Shown here: positions 25,778-36,163 of the stretch, piece after piece
How positions within the stretch are numbered: the first letter of the stretch is position 1
Layout: every line of letters starts with the position of its first letter
Assembly: GCF_002443155.1 (NCBI RefSeq)
Contig: NZ_CP023667.1
Location: 2,356,001 to 2,420,000, forward strand
Direction: 5' to 3'
DNA: 64,000 nt
Source: Alcaligenes faecalis
GTDB lineage: Bacteria > Pseudomonadota > Gammaproteobacteria > Burkholderiales > Burkholderiaceae_B
Translations under genes and position numbers: made by a program
Notes under the pieces: generated by a model
What the model was told of the DNA's origin: nothing
What the model saw: only the letters and a program-made list of their open reading frames with translations
Databases searched by the model: none

Positions 25778-28456
25778 ATGCGCACAGACACCTTACCTAC
25801 GATCTCCCGCCACGATTACCAGCCCTACCCCTATCAAATAGAAAAGGTACGGCTGGAATTTGATTTGGCGGCCGAGCAAACCTTGGTTCGTCTGGCTTTT
25901 CGAGCCAGCAGCCGGGACGGCCAGATCCGCCCCCTGGTACTGGATGGCGAAGATATTGAACTGCTCGAAGTCAGTATCAACGGCGTCGCCCTGACCGCCC
26001 AGGATTACCAGCTTGATGAACAGGGGCTGACACTCTCGCCCCCGACGGCAGAATTTGATCTGGTGCTGGTGAGCCGTTGCCGCCCGCAAGACAACACCAT
26101 GCTGATGGGCTTGTATGTCTCGGGTCAGAATCTGTTTACCCAGTGTGAAGCCCAGGGCTTTCGCCGCATTACCTTCTTTCCGGACCGCCCAGATGTCATG
26201 TCCCGTTATGAAGTGGTGCTGCGCGGCGATGCCAAGCTTTACCCGTATCTGCTTTCCAACGGCAATTTGCTGGAAAGCACCACGCTGGACGATGGCCGTA
26301 CCCAGGCAATCTGGGAAGATCCTTTTCCAAAACCTTCTTATTTATTTGCATTGGTTGCGGGCGATTTTGATGTGCGCGAACGCGAAATCAAAAAGGCCAA
26401 CGGTCAGCCTGCCCTATTACAAGTTTATTGCGATCGTGGTGATGGCGATAAAACAGAATGGGCCATGGAATGCCTGGAACATTCGGTACGCTGGGATGAA
26501 CAACGCTTTGGCCTGGAACTGGATCTGGACCGCTTCATGATTGTGGCCGCTCGCGACTTCAATATGGGCGCGATGGAAAACAAGGGCCTGAACATCTTTA
26601 ATGCCGCCTATGTGCTGGCCGATGCACAAAGCACTACCGATGCCTCCTTCCACGCTGTTGAAGCGGTCATAGGTCACGAGTATTTCCATAACTGGACGGG
26701 CAACCGCGTCACCTGCCGTGACTGGTTCCAGCTCTCCCTGAAAGAAGGCCTGACGGTTTTCCGCGATCAGGAATTCTCGGCCGACATGCTGGCTCAAGGG
26801 CTGGACGGTGTTCAAGCTGCCAGTGCCCGTGCCGTCAAACGCATTGATGATGTCAGCGTCCTGCGCGCAGCTCAGTTCCCTGAAGATGCCGGCCCAATGG
26901 CTCACCCCATTCGCCCCGAGAGCTATCAGGAAATCAGCAACTTTTACACCGCCACCATTTACGAAAAAGGCGCTGAAGTTATTCGCATGCAGCACACCTT
27001 GCTGGGCGAAGAAAACTTCCAGGCCGGTATTCGTGAATACTTCAAGCGCCACGACGGCCAGGCAGTCACCTGCGATGATTTCGTGGACAGCATGGACAGC
27101 GTGTATCGCCAGGTCAAACCCGGCCAAAGCCTGGAGCAGTTCCGCCGCTGGTATCAGCAAGCGGGAACCCCGCGTGTTCAGGTCAGCCTGCAACATGACC
27201 CAGCCGCCCAGACCGCCACGCTGACCCTGCGTCAAAGCAATGCGCCTGCCGGCATCGAGAACAAATCCACACCCAAGCCACCTTTGCATATCCCCTTTGC
27301 CGTGGGCATGCTGGATCAGCAAGGCACACCACTGACTCTGCATCTGGATGGTCAGCAAGGCGATACGCTGGTACTGGATTTCACCGAAACCGAACAAAGC
27401 TGGACCTTCACGCAGATTCCTGAAGCGCCAGTTCTGTCCTTGCTGCGCAACTTCTCTGCACCAGTGCGGGTGGACTACTACCGTCCGGATTCCGAACTGG
27501 CTTTGCTGGCCCGCCACGACACAGATCCATTTGCCCGTTGGGAAGCAGCTCAGTTGCTGGCTACCCGTCTGATTTTGTCCTCGGCATCAGGACGCACACC
27601 TTCGGCCGCACAATTGGCGACGGTGGTGCAAACCTGGCATGCGCTGGTACAAGACCCTGCCTTGAGCCCTGCTTACAAGGCCCGCATCCTGTCCCTGCCC
27701 AGCGAACGCGAATTGCTGGAACAAACCAAGCCCATGACCCCGCGTACCGTGGTTCAGGCTCGTCGCCAGCTGCAACGTGAACTGGGCCTAGCCCTGACGC
27801 CCTACTGGCAGGAGCTGTATCAGTACCTGAGCCTGGAACAAGCTCCCTACAGCCCCGACGCCTTGCAGGCTGGCCAGCGCTCCTTGCGCAATCTGGCCCT
27901 GAATTACCTGCTGGTGGCCGGTGTGAATACCGGCCCGCAGTTGGCACGCAATCAATATGATCAGGCCACCAATATGACTGATCGCATGGGTGCTCTTAGT
28001 GCGCTGGTGAACTACGGTGACGAAGAAGATCGTCAGGACGGTCTGGATGACTTTTTCCAGCGCTGGCAGGACAATCCCCTGGTGCTGGATCGCTGGTTCA
28101 GCTTGCAGGCCACCGCCCCCAGCACACAAGTTGCCCAGGTGCGCGCCTTGATGCTGCATCCTGCTTTCTCGATGCGCAATCCCAACCGCGCCCGCTCTCT
28201 GATTTTCCAGTTCTGCATGAATAATATGCAGGCTGTACACACGCCCGAAGGCTATGCTTTCTGGGCCGAGCAAGTCATTGCCCTGGACAAGCTCAACCCG
28301 GAAATCTCTGCCCGTCTGGCCCGTGTATTTGATAATTGGGCCCGCTTTGAACCGGAAGCCCGCGACCAGCTCAAAGCAGCGCTGGAGCGTATTCAGGCCG
28401 AACCCGGCCTGTCGGGCAATGTGGCCGAAATCGTACATAAAGCATTAACTCTTTGA
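25778..28456 (+). CDS. pepN: aminopeptidase N
   Basis: M1-family zinc aminopeptidase that removes N-terminal residues from peptides in the cytoplasm; 892 residues against about 870 in E. coli. The exopeptidase motif [11 protein letters not shown] and the zinc site HEYFHNW, with the second Glu in [13 protein letters not shown], are intact. I start it at the ATG at 25778 (AGGA 5 nt upstream); the frame opens at a TTG at 25760. Its stop lies 17 bp before the likely fbp start, so the two genes form an operon. Confidence 0.96.
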   Translation: MRTDTLPTISRHDYQPYPYQIEKVRLEFDLAAEQTLVRLAFRASSRDGQIRPLVLDGEDIELLEVSINGVALTAQDYQLDEQGLTLSPPTAEFDLVLVSRCRPQDNTMLMGLYVSGQNLFTQCEAQGFRRITFFPDRPDVMSRYEVVLRGDAKLYPYLLSNGNLLESTTLDDGRTQAIWEDPFPKPSYLFALVAGDFDVREREIKKANGQPALLQVYCDRGDGDKTEWAMECLEHSVRWDEQRFGLELDLDRFMIVAARDFNMGAMENKGLNIFNAAYVLADAQSTTDASFHAVEAVIGHEYFHNWTGNRVTCRDWFQLSLKEGLTVFRDQEFSADMLAQGLDGVQAASARAVKRIDDVSVLRAAQFPEDAGPMAHPIRPESYQEISNFYTATIYEKGAEVIRMQHTLLGEENFQAGIREYFKRHDGQAVTCDDFVDSMDSVYRQVKPGQSLEQFRRWYQQAGTPRVQVSLQHDPAAQTATLTLRQSNAPAGIENKSTPKPPLHIPFAVGMLDQQGTPLTLHLDGQQGDTLVLDFTETEQSWTFTQIPEAPVLSLLRNFSAPVRVDYYRPDSELALLARHDTDPFARWEAAQLLATRLILSSASGRTPSAAQLATVVQTWHALVQDPALSPAYKARILSLPSERELLEQTKPMTPRTVVQARRQLQRELGLALTPYWQELYQYLSLEQAPYSPDALQAGQRSLRNLALNYLLVAGVNTGPQLARNQYDQATNMTDRMGALSALVNYGDEEDRQDGLDDFFQRWQDNPLVLDRWFSLQATAPSTQVAQVRALMLHPAFSMRNPNRARSLIFQFCMNNMQAVHTPEGYAFWAEQVIALDKLNPEISARLARVFDNWARFEPEARDQLKAALERIQAEPGLSGNVAEIVHKALTL

Positions 28457-28470
28457 CCTCGGAGTCTGTC

Positions 28471-29478
28471 TTGAAGAAAAACCTTACTCAGTATCTGGTG
28501 GAGCAACAGCGCCAGAAGAAAACGGTCACCGCCGACGTGCGCCTGCTGCTGGAAACCGTCGCACGCGCCTGCAAGGCCATTGGCCATGCCGTCAGCAAAG
28601 GGGCGCTGGGCGGCGTTCTGGGTTCTCTGGACTCCGAAAACGTCCAGGGCGAAGTGCAGAAGAAGCTGGACGTACTGTCCAACGAAATCCTGCTGGAAGC
28701 CAATGAATGGGGCGGTAACCTGGCTGCCATGACCTCCGAGGAAATGGACACCCTGCACCGCATTCCCGACTACTACCCCAAGGGCGAAAACCTGCTCTTG
28801 TTCGATCCTCTGGATGGCTCGTCCAACATCGACGTGAACGTCTCCATTGGCACCATTTTCTCGGTGCTGAGCGTACCGCCCGAAGCACGTGACCGCGTGA
28901 TCGAAGAGCAGGACTTCCTGCAACCTGGCGTGCGTCAAGTGGCCGCCGGTTATGCCATTTACGGCCCGCAAACCATGCTGGTGCTGACGGTAGGTGATGG
29001 CGTGGCCGCCTTCACGTTGGACAAGGAAATGGGCTCCTGGGTGCTGACCACCGAGCGCATCACCATCCCCGAGGACACCTCTGAATTTGCCATCAATATG
29101 TCCAATATGCGTCACTGGGAAGCCCCGGTAAAACGCTATATCGACGACTGCCTGGCGGGTCCCGAAGGCCCATTGGGCAAAAACTACAATATGCGCTGGA
29201 TCGCCTCCATGGTGGCCGATGTACACCGTATCCTGACCCGTGGCGGTATCTTCATGTACCCCCGTGATGCCCGCGCCTCCGGTCGCAAGGGCAAGCTGCG
29301 TTTGATGTACGAAGCCAATCCCATGAGCTTCCTGGTCGAGCAGGCCGGTGGCATGTCGATTGACGGCACACAGCGCATTCTGGACGTGCAGCCTACCGAA
29401 CTGCATCAGCGCATTGGCGTGATTCTGGGTTCGCGCAATGAAGTCGAGCGCGTGCGTCAGTACCACGAGCCAGGCTGA
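28471..29478 (+). CDS. fbp: class I fructose-1,6-bisphosphatase
   Basis: Gluconeogenic phosphatase that hydrolyses fructose-1,6-bisphosphate; 335 residues. [21 protein letters not shown] is the active-site metal motif, and [16 protein letters not shown] residues ([21 protein letters not shown]) mark the C-terminal half. The start is most likely the TTG at 28471 (GGAG 7 nt upstream), giving an N-terminus [12 protein letters not shown] that matches Bordetella homologs. Another TTG at 28453 would overlap the pepN stop. Confidence 0.95.
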   Translation: MKKNLTQYLVEQQRQKKTVTADVRLLLETVARACKAIGHAVSKGALGGVLGSLDSENVQGEVQKKLDVLSNEILLEANEWGGNLAAMTSEEMDTLHRIPDYYPKGENLLLFDPLDGSSNIDVNVSIGTIFSVLSVPPEARDRVIEEQDFLQPGVRQVAAGYAIYGPQTMLVLTVGDGVAAFTLDKEMGSWVLTTERITIPEDTSEFAINMSNMRHWEAPVKRYIDDCLAGPEGPLGKNYNMRWIASMVADVHRILTRGGIFMYPRDARASGRKGKLRLMYEANPMSFLVEQAGGMSIDGTQRILDVQPTELHQRIGVILGSRNEVERVRQYHEPG

Positions 29479-29520
29479 TTGCTGTCCGCCGAACCTCGGC
29501 GGATACAGCACTGCCAAATG

Positions 29521-29553
29521 AAAATGGCCTCCTTCTCGGAGGCCATTTTTTTA
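29521..29553 (+). terminator. terminator of pepN-fbp
   Basis: AAAATGGCCTCC (29521-29532) pairs with GGAGGCCATTTT (29538-29549) around TTCTC, followed by further T. A smaller hairpin, CCGCCGAACCTCGGCGG, precedes it at about 29487. Confidence 0.88.
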
Positions 29554-29601
29554 AAGCAATACGATTGCGGCTAACTGCTCGTCACCGCCCGATAACCCGC
29601 C

Positions 29602-30588
29602 TTAATCCAGCGTCAAAACCGTAGAGCCCGTCGTACGACGGCCGGCCAGCTCTTCATGCGCCTTGGCAACCTGATCCAAAGGAAAACGCTGACCGATCAG
29701 CGGCTTGATCTTGCCTTGCAGCACCAGCTCGAACATCTCGTCGGCAGCAGCCTGCATGGTTTCCTGCGTAGGCACATACGCACCCAGCACAGGGCGAGTC
29801 ACATACAAGGAGCCCTTGGATGCCAGCGTCGCCAGATTCACACCCGTTACCGGGCCGGAAGCATTGCCAAAGCTGACCATCAAGCCACGCGGCTGCAAGC
29901 AATCCAGCGAGCGCTCCCAGGTGTCCTTGCCCACGCCGTCATACACAACAGGTACTTTCTGGCCATTGGTCAGTTCCAGCACGCGCTGCACTACGTCTTC
30001 GTGCGAATAATCAATGACTTCCCAAGCGCCATTTTCTTTAGCCAACGCCGCTTTCTCGGGGCTGGAAACCGTACCAATCAACTTCACGCCCAAGGCACGC
30101 GCCCATTGGCAGGCGTACAAGCCCACGCCACCGGCAGCCGCATGGAACAGAATCGTCTGGCCTTCGTGCACGCGATAGGTCTGGCGCAGCAAATACCAGC
30201 ACGTCAGACCTTTAAGCATCATGGCCGCCGCCTGCTCAAAAGTGATTCCATCAGGAATACGGACGACGCGATCGGCAGGTACATTCCGTGCTTCGGCATA
30301 CGCTCCCAGGGGACTTTGACCGTAAGCGACGCGATCACCCACTTTCAGGTGCGTGACGCCCGAACCGACTGCCTCCACAATGCCGGACGCTTCAAAACCC
30401 AAACCATGTGGCAAGGGGTTGCTGTAGAGGCCATTACGGAAATAGATATCAATAAAGTTCAAACCCACCGCTTTCTGTCGGATGGTGACTTCCTTCTCCT
30501 GCGGAGCGGGTAACTCTACCGAAGCCCATTGCAATACCTCCGGGCCTCCATTACGTTCAATCCGTATCGCCTTAACCGTCTGCGTCAT
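29602..30588 (-). CDS. qor: NADPH:quinone oxidoreductase, zeta-crystallin type
   Basis: Zinc-free medium-chain dehydrogenase/reductase that reduces quinones with NADPH; 328 residues. NFIDIYFRNGLY and LGFEASGIVEAVGSGV are at the N-terminus, and the NADPH motif is HAAAGGVG near residue 150. The zinc ligands of alcohol dehydrogenases are absent, as expected for Qor. It is convergent with fbp and divergent from the EamA transporter. Confidence 0.92.
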   Translation of the reverse strand: MTQTVKAIRIERNGGPEVLQWASVELPAPQEKEVTIRQKAVGLNFIDIYFRNGLYSNPLPHGLGFEASGIVEAVGSGVTHLKVGDRVAYGQSPLGAYAEARNVPADRVVRIPDGITFEQAAAMMLKGLTCWYLLRQTYRVHEGQTILFHAAAGGVGLYACQWARALGVKLIGTVSSPEKAALAKENGAWEVIDYSHEDVVQRVLELTNGQKVPVVYDGVGKDTWERSLDCLQPRGLMVSFGNASGPVTGVNLATLASKGSLYVTRPVLGAYVPTQETMQAAADEMFELVLQGKIKPLIGQRFPLDQVAKAHEELAGRRTTGSTVLTLD

Positions 30589-30735
30589 TGTTTACTCCTT
30601 TGATGAGGGGCCCGTGGCAATGTCTTAGAATAATGCCTTACGCGTATTGCCTGCCCGACCCCGCTGCCCTATCGCTGGCTGATATAAAGCACCAGAATAG
30701 CCTAAATTTGACTCTTTTTTCTCGGATCGCTTTCC

Positions 30736-31596
30736 ATGACGCATGGACGTGCTCTGGCTGCCATTCATGTGGCCGCCGTTCTGTTCGGACTGACCGGTAT
30801 TTTTGGTGAACTCATCCAGGTCGGCGCCATGCTGATCACGGCTGGCCGGGCCAGTTTTGCAGTGCTGGCCTTGTTCATCAGTATCCGCTCTCAAGGACGT
30901 GGCCTGGGTCAGGGCATGAAAGCCGCGGACTTTCGCACCCTGCTTATGGCCTCCATCATGCTGGCCATTCACTGGGCCACTTTTTTCGTGGCCGTCAAAG
31001 TGGGCGGTGTAGCCATTGCCACCCTGGGTTTTGCCAGCTTCCCGGCCTTCATTACCTTGTGTGAATGGGCCGTGCTGCGCGAGCGCGTCACCGTGTCGGA
31101 ATGGATCATTCTGGCCCTGGTCACCTTTGGCTTGTTGCTGGTGACCCCCTCTTTCGATTTCCAGGATCAATCTACCATTGGCCTGGCCTGGGCGATTGCC
31201 TCCGGCTTTACCTTCGCCATGTTCACCCTGATCAACCGCCGCGCCGCCAAGCATTTGTCGGCACAGCAAGTGGCCTGGTGGGAAAACCTGTTTGTCGCCT
31301 TGATGTGCTGGCCTTTTGCCATACCGCTGCTGGGCGACAGCACGCTGGTGGACTGGGTATGGATTGCACTGCTGGGAGTGTTTTGTACGGCCTTGTCGCA
31401 CTACCTGCTGGTCTCTGCGCTAACCGTTCTGAATGCTCGTAGCGCCGGAATTGTGATCGCCCTGGAGCCTGTCTACGCCATCGCCTTTGCGGCTCTGCTC
31501 TTCGCTCAATACCCCAGCAGCCGTGCGCTGCTGGGTGGAGCCATCATGATTGGCGCCATCACCTGGGCAGGCTTGCGCCCACCCAAGTCCAGCTGA
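30736..31596 (+). CDS. EamA/DMT-family transporter
   Basis: Ten-helix inner-membrane transporter, 286 residues, with two EamA repeats (about residues 8-137 and 150-283). HVAAVLFGLTGIFGELI opens the first and GLAWAIASGFTFAMFTLINR the second; LNARSAGIVIALEPVYAI is the conserved end motif. These proteins usually export metabolites. It converges on the malate/tartrate dehydrogenase gene with only 4 bp between stops. Confidence 0.88.
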   Translation: MTHGRALAAIHVAAVLFGLTGIFGELIQVGAMLITAGRASFAVLALFISIRSQGRGLGQGMKAADFRTLLMASIMLAIHWATFFVAVKVGGVAIATLGFASFPAFITLCEWAVLRERVTVSEWIILALVTFGLLLVTPSFDFQDQSTIGLAWAIASGFTFAMFTLINRRAAKHLSAQQVAWWENLFVALMCWPFAIPLLGDSTLVDWVWIALLGVFCTALSHYLLVSALTVLNARSAGIVIALEPVYAIAFAALLFAQYPSSRALLGGAIMIGAITWAGLRPPKSS

Positions 31597-31600
31597 TGGC

Positions 31601-32671
31601 TTAGGCCATCGCTTCCAGAACCTGGGCAACGGCGGCACCGACTTCTGCGGTGCTGGCCTGGCCGCCCAGATCAGGGGTACGTGGGCCGTTGGCCAAAACC
31701 TGTTCAATGGCTTGCACCACTTCGGCGGCGGCCTGCGGGTAGCCCAGGAAATCCAGCATCAAGGCACCGCTCCAGATCTGACCGACCGGGTTGGCAATGC
31801 CCTTGCCGTAGATATCCGGGGCCGAGCCGTGCACGGGCTCAAACAGGGATGGGAACACACGTTCGGGGTTCAGGTTGGCCGACGGTGCAATACCGATGGT
31901 GCCAGTACATGCCGGACCCAGATCGGACAAGATATCGCCAAACAGGTTGGAAGCCACGACTACGTCGAACCAGTCCGGGTGCTGCACAAAGTGCGCGCAC
32001 AGAATGTCGATGTGATACTTGTCCCACTTCACATCCGGGTATTGCTCGCCCATGGCTGCCACGCGGGAATCCCACCAGGGCATGGAAATCGAGATACCGT
32101 TGGATTTGGTCGCCGCGGTAACGTGCTTGCCACGCTTTTTAGCCAGCTCAAAAGCGAACTTCAAGACACGGTCTGTACCGGTGCGGGTAAAGACGCTTTC
32201 CTGAATCACCACTTCGCGCTGCGTGCCTTCAAACATGATGCCGCCGCTATTGGAGTACTCGCCTTCGGTATTCTCGCGCACGATGAAGAAATCAATATCA
32301 CCGGGCTCACGACCTGCCAGTGGCGAACGCACGCCGGGCATCAAACGCACGGGACGCAAGTTGATGTACTGATCGAACTCACGACGGAACTTGAACAGGG
32401 ACTCCCACAGCGAAACGTGGTCAGGCACCAGATCGGGCCAGCCCATGGCCCCAAAGAAAATGGCCTCGGTATCCATCAGTTGGGCTTTCCAGTCCGAGGG
32501 CATCATGGTGCCGTGCTTCTGATAGTAGTCCGAGCTCCAGTCCAGCACTTTCCAATCAAAATTGATGGCGTGACGGCGAGCGGCCACTTCCAGAATACGC
32601 AGCCCTTCGGGCATGACTTCCTTGCCGATCCCATCTCCCGCGATCACGGCAATACGATGAACTTTACTCAT
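31601..32671 (-). CDS. D-malate/tartrate dehydrogenase (decarboxylating)
   Basis: NAD-dependent beta-decarboxylating dehydrogenase of the isocitrate/isopropylmalate family, DmlA/TtuC subgroup; 356 residues. It has AVIAGDGIGKEVMPEG, FKFRREFDQYINLRPVRLMPG (substrate arginines), the VRENTEGEYSNSGG loop typical of the malate/tartrate enzymes, and LFEPVHGSAPDIYGKG. It likely acts on D-malate or tartrate. AAGGA precedes the ATG by 7 nt. A hydroxyacid reductase gene lies upstream. Confidence 0.9.
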   Translation of the reverse strand: MSKVHRIAVIAGDGIGKEVMPEGLRILEVAARRHAINFDWKVLDWSSDYYQKHGTMMPSDWKAQLMDTEAIFFGAMGWPDLVPDHVSLWESLFKFRREFDQYINLRPVRLMPGVRSPLAGREPGDIDFFIVRENTEGEYSNSGGIMFEGTQREVVIQESVFTRTGTDRVLKFAFELAKKRGKHVTAATKSNGISISMPWWDSRVAAMGEQYPDVKWDKYHIDILCAHFVQHPDWFDVVVASNLFGDILSDLGPACTGTIGIAPSANLNPERVFPSLFEPVHGSAPDIYGKGIANPVGQIWSGALMLDFLGYPQAAAEVVQAIEQVLANGPRTPDLGGQASTAEVGAAVAQVLEAMA

Positions 32672-32750
32672 TCCTCTTTCCTTGTGGTTTTACATGGCCT
32701 CAACGGCCTTATTCTGACAAGACGCTGCTCTGTTCACAAAACAGCAAGTA

Positions 32751-32780
32751 GCCTGCCAGCTCCCCACGGTGCTGGCAGGC
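32751..32780 (-). terminator. possible weak terminator after ghrA
   Basis: GCCTGCCAGC and GCTGGCAGGC form a 10-bp stem around a 10-nt loop about 20 bp after the ghrA stop. On the minus strand a T-rich but interrupted tail follows, so efficiency is doubtful. Confidence 0.4.
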
Positions 32781-32800
32781 GGGTCCTGATCCAACAATGA

Positions 32801-33739
32801 TTAATAGCCCTGGCTGTGATTGACTCGCCCGGACGCCGGTTTGCCTTCTTGCAAAAGCTCGATACGCGAACCGATTTGCTCCAGCGCCAGCTCTCGCACA
32901 GTGATGCCCGAAATGTGCGGCGTAATCATCACGGAAGGAATGCCCCAATACGGATGGTCTGCTGGCAGCGGCTCCTGGGTGAAAGCATCCAGCAAAGCAC
33001 CTGACAGATGGCCGCTCTTGAGAGCCTCCAGCACATCGGCATCAACCAGGTGACCACCACGAGCCACGTTGATCAGATAACCGCCAGGCTGCAAATTCGA
33101 CAATACATCGCGATTGATCAAGCCCTCGGTTTGCGGAGTCAATGGCAAAGCATTAACCAGGATACGACTGGCAGATACGCACTCTTTCAGGCCCTGCTCA
33201 CCGGCATAACAAGGGAAGTCAGCCTCGTGCAACCGACGCGACCAGCCATGCACGGGATAACCCAGACTGGCAATGACCTTGGCAATCTTGCTGCCAATCG
33301 CACCCAGACCCAGCACAGCTACCGGCCACTGACGGCGGTCAATCGGGCGATGCGCTTTCCATTTGCCTTCACGCGCCTGTTCTTCGTATGGCTGAAAACG
33401 GCCCACGGCACGCAGCACACCATACAAGGCATATTCGGCCATTTGCTCGGCCATGCCCGCGTCTTCCAGGCGGTACAAAGGCATTTCGGCCGGGATTGTC
33501 CCTGCCACCGCATCCACGCCCGCCCCCAGGTTAAAGGTGGCGCGCAGATTGGGCTCCTGCTTGAACAAGACCGTGTCCGGCTGCCAGACCACGGCATAGG
33601 TCGCCCCGGTGCTGGGCTGGCCCGGTACGAACTCGTCGACTTTCCAGTGAGGATAAGCTTTGCGGAATTCGTCCGCCCACCGTGTGGTTTCAGATGGCCG
33701 TGCGGTAGCAACAACAAGATGTGGCAGTTGCGTGGGCAT
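32801..33739 (-). CDS. ghrA: glyoxylate/hydroxypyruvate reductase A
   Basis: NAD(P)H-dependent D-2-hydroxyacid dehydrogenase reducing glyoxylate and hydroxypyruvate; 312 residues. The cofactor motif is VLGLGAIGSKIAKVIASLG, followed by NALPLTPQTEGLIN and NVARGGHLVDADVL (catalytic Arg), then Asp/Glu segments and the catalytic histidine in ITPHISGIT. The N-terminal layout fits GhrA rather than GhrB. The ATG overlaps the stop of the upstream ATPase gene by one base. Confidence 0.92.
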   Translation of the reverse strand: MPTQLPHLVVATARPSETTRWADEFRKAYPHWKVDEFVPGQPSTGATYAVVWQPDTVLFKQEPNLRATFNLGAGVDAVAGTIPAEMPLYRLEDAGMAEQMAEYALYGVLRAVGRFQPYEEQAREGKWKAHRPIDRRQWPVAVLGLGAIGSKIAKVIASLGYPVHGWSRRLHEADFPCYAGEQGLKECVSASRILVNALPLTPQTEGLINRDVLSNLQPGGYLINVARGGHLVDADVLEALKSGHLSGALLDAFTQEPLPADHPYWGIPSVMITPHISGITVRELALEQIGSRIELLQEGKPASGRVNHSQGY

Positions 33740-35244
33740 TAACGTTTCCCTCCAAATAAAGAACCCAACACCCCACGCAGCACTTTGGTGGCAGCCCGTT
33801 TGGTCTCGGTTTTGATCATGCTTTGCACCAAGCCGTCTTTCTTGCCACCCCGCGGCCCTGTTGATCCAAATAGAAAGTCATTCACCACGCCCATCAGGCC
33901 GTCATCCTTGGCAGCCGCCGAGCCACCCGCCTGAGTGGCACCCGCGGCGCCATTGGCGGCCGCATCCGTCGCTTTTTTGGCCAGCACTTCGTAAGCGGAC
34001 TCACGATCAATAGCTTGGTCGTACTTCAAGCCAAACAAGGAGGCTTGTCGTACCGTTTGTCGTTCCGCATCGGTAGCGGGACCAATCCGGCTACCCGGCG
34101 CCACCAGCCAGGCACGCTCGGTAGGCGTGGGAATCCCCTTGGCATCCAGCATGGACACCAGGGCTTCACCCACACCCAATTCCGTAATGGCCGCTTCAAT
34201 ATCCAGACCTGGATTGGGACGCATGGTTTGCGCCGCCGTCTTGACAGCTTTTTGATCGCGCGGCGTAAAGGCGCGCAAGGCGTGCTGAACCCGGTTACCC
34301 AACTGGCCCAGAACGGTGTCAGGGATATCCAGCGGGTTTTGTGTCACGAAATAAATACCCACCCCTTTGGAGCGAATCAGGCGTACAACCTGCTCCACTT
34401 TTTCCAGCAGTGCCTTGGGTGCACCTGTAAACAATAAGTGGGCTTCGTCAAAGAAGAAAACCAGACGCGGCTTGTCCAGATCGCCCACCTCCGGCAAACG
34501 CTCGTACAGATCAGCCAGCATCCACAACAGGAACACGGCGTACAAACGGGGCGATTGCATCAGCTTGTCGGCGGCCAGCACATTGATCATGCCCCGCCCG
34601 GCCGAATCGGTGCGAATCCAGTCCATCACATCCAGGGCCGGCTCACCAAAGAAGCGATCCGCCCCTTGCGTTTCCAGGCGCAGCAAGGCTCGCTGAATGG
34701 CTCCCACACTGGCGGCGGCAATATTGCCGTACTGGCCACGCAGTTCGGCCGCACGATCCGATATGTCCTGCAGCAAGGCACGCAAATCCTTCAGATCCAG
34801 AATCAGCTGGCCTTCATCGTCTGCCACACGGAAAAGAATGTTCAGAATCCCTTCCTGGGTGTCATTCAGCTCCAGAATCTGGGCCAGCAACAAGGGCCCC
34901 ATGTCGGAGATGGTGGCGCGGACCGGGTGGCCCTGCTCGCCGAAAATATCCCAGAAGGTGACCGGGTTTGCGCCCCAGGCCGGTTCAGGCAGACCCAGTT
35001 TTTGCAGACGCTCCTGCAGTTTGGGATTGGGCTGGGCAGCCTGGGAAATTCCGCTCAGGTCTCCCTTGGCATCAGCCAGAAACACCGGGGTTCCCTGGCG
35101 GGAAAACGCTTCGGCCAGCACCTGCAAGGTGACGGTTTTACCCGTTCCTGTGGCACCCGTAATACAACCATGCCGGTTGGCCAGCGCTGGCAACAGGTAA
35201 ATGGGAGTATTGCTGTTCTGAGCAAGCAAAATTGGATCGGCCAT
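33739..35244 (-). CDS. HerA-like ATPase, YjgR/DUF853 family
   Basis: Cytoplasmic P-loop ATPase of the HerA/FtsK superfamily; 501 residues. Walker A is GATGTGKT near residue 31 and Walker B is [13 protein letters not shown]. The C-terminal region includes an Ala/Gly-rich linker (about residues 435-455) followed by a basic tail ([13 protein letters not shown]). The family is widespread but its role is not established; a helicase or protein-remodelling activity is assumed. It is coupled to ghrA by a TAATG overlap and divergent from yebC. Confidence 0.88.
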   Translation of the reverse strand: MADPILLAQNSNTPIYLLPALANRHGCITGATGTGKTVTLQVLAEAFSRQGTPVFLADAKGDLSGISQAAQPNPKLQERLQKLGLPEPAWGANPVTFWDIFGEQGHPVRATISDMGPLLLAQILELNDTQEGILNILFRVADDEGQLILDLKDLRALLQDISDRAAELRGQYGNIAAASVGAIQRALLRLETQGADRFFGEPALDVMDWIRTDSAGRGMINVLAADKLMQSPRLYAVFLLWMLADLYERLPEVGDLDKPRLVFFFDEAHLLFTGAPKALLEKVEQVVRLIRSKGVGIYFVTQNPLDIPDTVLGQLGNRVQHALRAFTPRDQKAVKTAAQTMRPNPGLDIEAAITELGVGEALVSMLDAKGIPTPTERAWLVAPGSRIGPATDAERQTVRQASLFGLKYDQAIDRESAYEVLAKKATDAAANGAAGATQAGGSAAAKDDGLMGVVNDFLFGSTGPRGGKKDGLVQSMIKTETKRAATKVLRGVLGSLFGGKR

Positions 35245-35383
35245 GATTGTTTGTTCTCTTCCGGATAGAATGCCAAGTGCCTAGATTCTAGCGACTTTCA
35301 CCCAAGCTCGGGCCTTGTCGCGCAGACAGGTTAAAATAGATCTGTTTTTCTTTGAACGTAGTCTACTGAATTGGTAATACTTT

Positions 35384-36115
35384 ATGGCCGGACATAGTAA
35401 ATGGGCGAATATTCAGCACCGTAAAGGTCGTCAGGACGCAAAACGGGGCAAACTTTGGACCAAGATCATTCGTGAGGTCACCGTGGCCGCACGTGCCGGA
35501 GGGCCTGATCCCGAGTCCAACCCACGTTTGCGCATGGCCTGGGACAAGGCAACCGCGGCCAATATGCCCAAAGACAATATTCTGCGCGCCATCCAGCGCG
35601 GCGCAGGTGGGGCAGACGACGCCAACTACGAAGAAATCCGCTACGAAGGCTATGGCATCAACGGCGCTGCCGTGATTGTGGACTGCATGACCGACAACCG
35701 TCAGCGCACTGTCTCGGATGTGCGTCACGCCTTTACAAAAAATGGCGGTAATCTGGGCCTGGACGGCTCGGTCGTGTTTCAATTTCGCCACTGCGGTCAG
35801 TTTCTGTTCGCTCCCGGCACTTCGGAAGACACGATTATGGAAATCGGTCTGGAAGCCGGTGCCGACGATATCGTGACGGACGAAGAAGGTCTGATCGAAG
35901 TGCTGTGCGCTCCCACGGATTACCCGGCTGTGCAAGCCGCGTTCCAGGCAGCAGGCCTGACGCCCGAAGTGGAAGGCGTGGTCATGAAAGCCCTGAACGA
36001 GACCGAACTGAGCGGCGACGATGCCGTCAAAATGCAAAAACTTCTGGACGCACTGGAAGGCCTGGACGATGTCCAAGAGGTCTACACCACCGCCGTCATG
36101 GACGAAGCCGAATAA
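35384..36115 (+). CDS. yebC: YebC/PmpR-family protein
   Basis: Cytoplasmic protein of the YebC/TACO1 family, 243 residues, described as a transcriptional regulator and as a factor that helps translation of difficult peptide stretches. It begins [20 protein letters not shown], the family signature, and has [14 protein letters not shown] and the acidic C-terminal half. It is the first gene of the housekeeping block that continues with purD and hemF. Confidence 0.95.
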   Translation: MAGHSKWANIQHRKGRQDAKRGKLWTKIIREVTVAARAGGPDPESNPRLRMAWDKATAANMPKDNILRAIQRGAGGADDANYEEIRYEGYGINGAAVIVDCMTDNRQRTVSDVRHAFTKNGGNLGLDGSVVFQFRHCGQFLFAPGTSEDTIMEIGLEAGADDIVTDEEGLIEVLCAPTDYPAVQAAFQAAGLTPEVEGVVMKALNETELSGDDAVKMQKLLDALEGLDDVQEVYTTAVMDEAE

Positions 36116-36163
36116 CCTGGTTCCTGAAAACTCCTCTTTGCGGGCCCTGCCCGACTCATCACT

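Noticed and set aside
26417..29517. Long minus-strand open frames opposite pepN and fbp
   Set aside because: Both sense genes are intact and well conserved; the antisense frames have no recognisable motifs.
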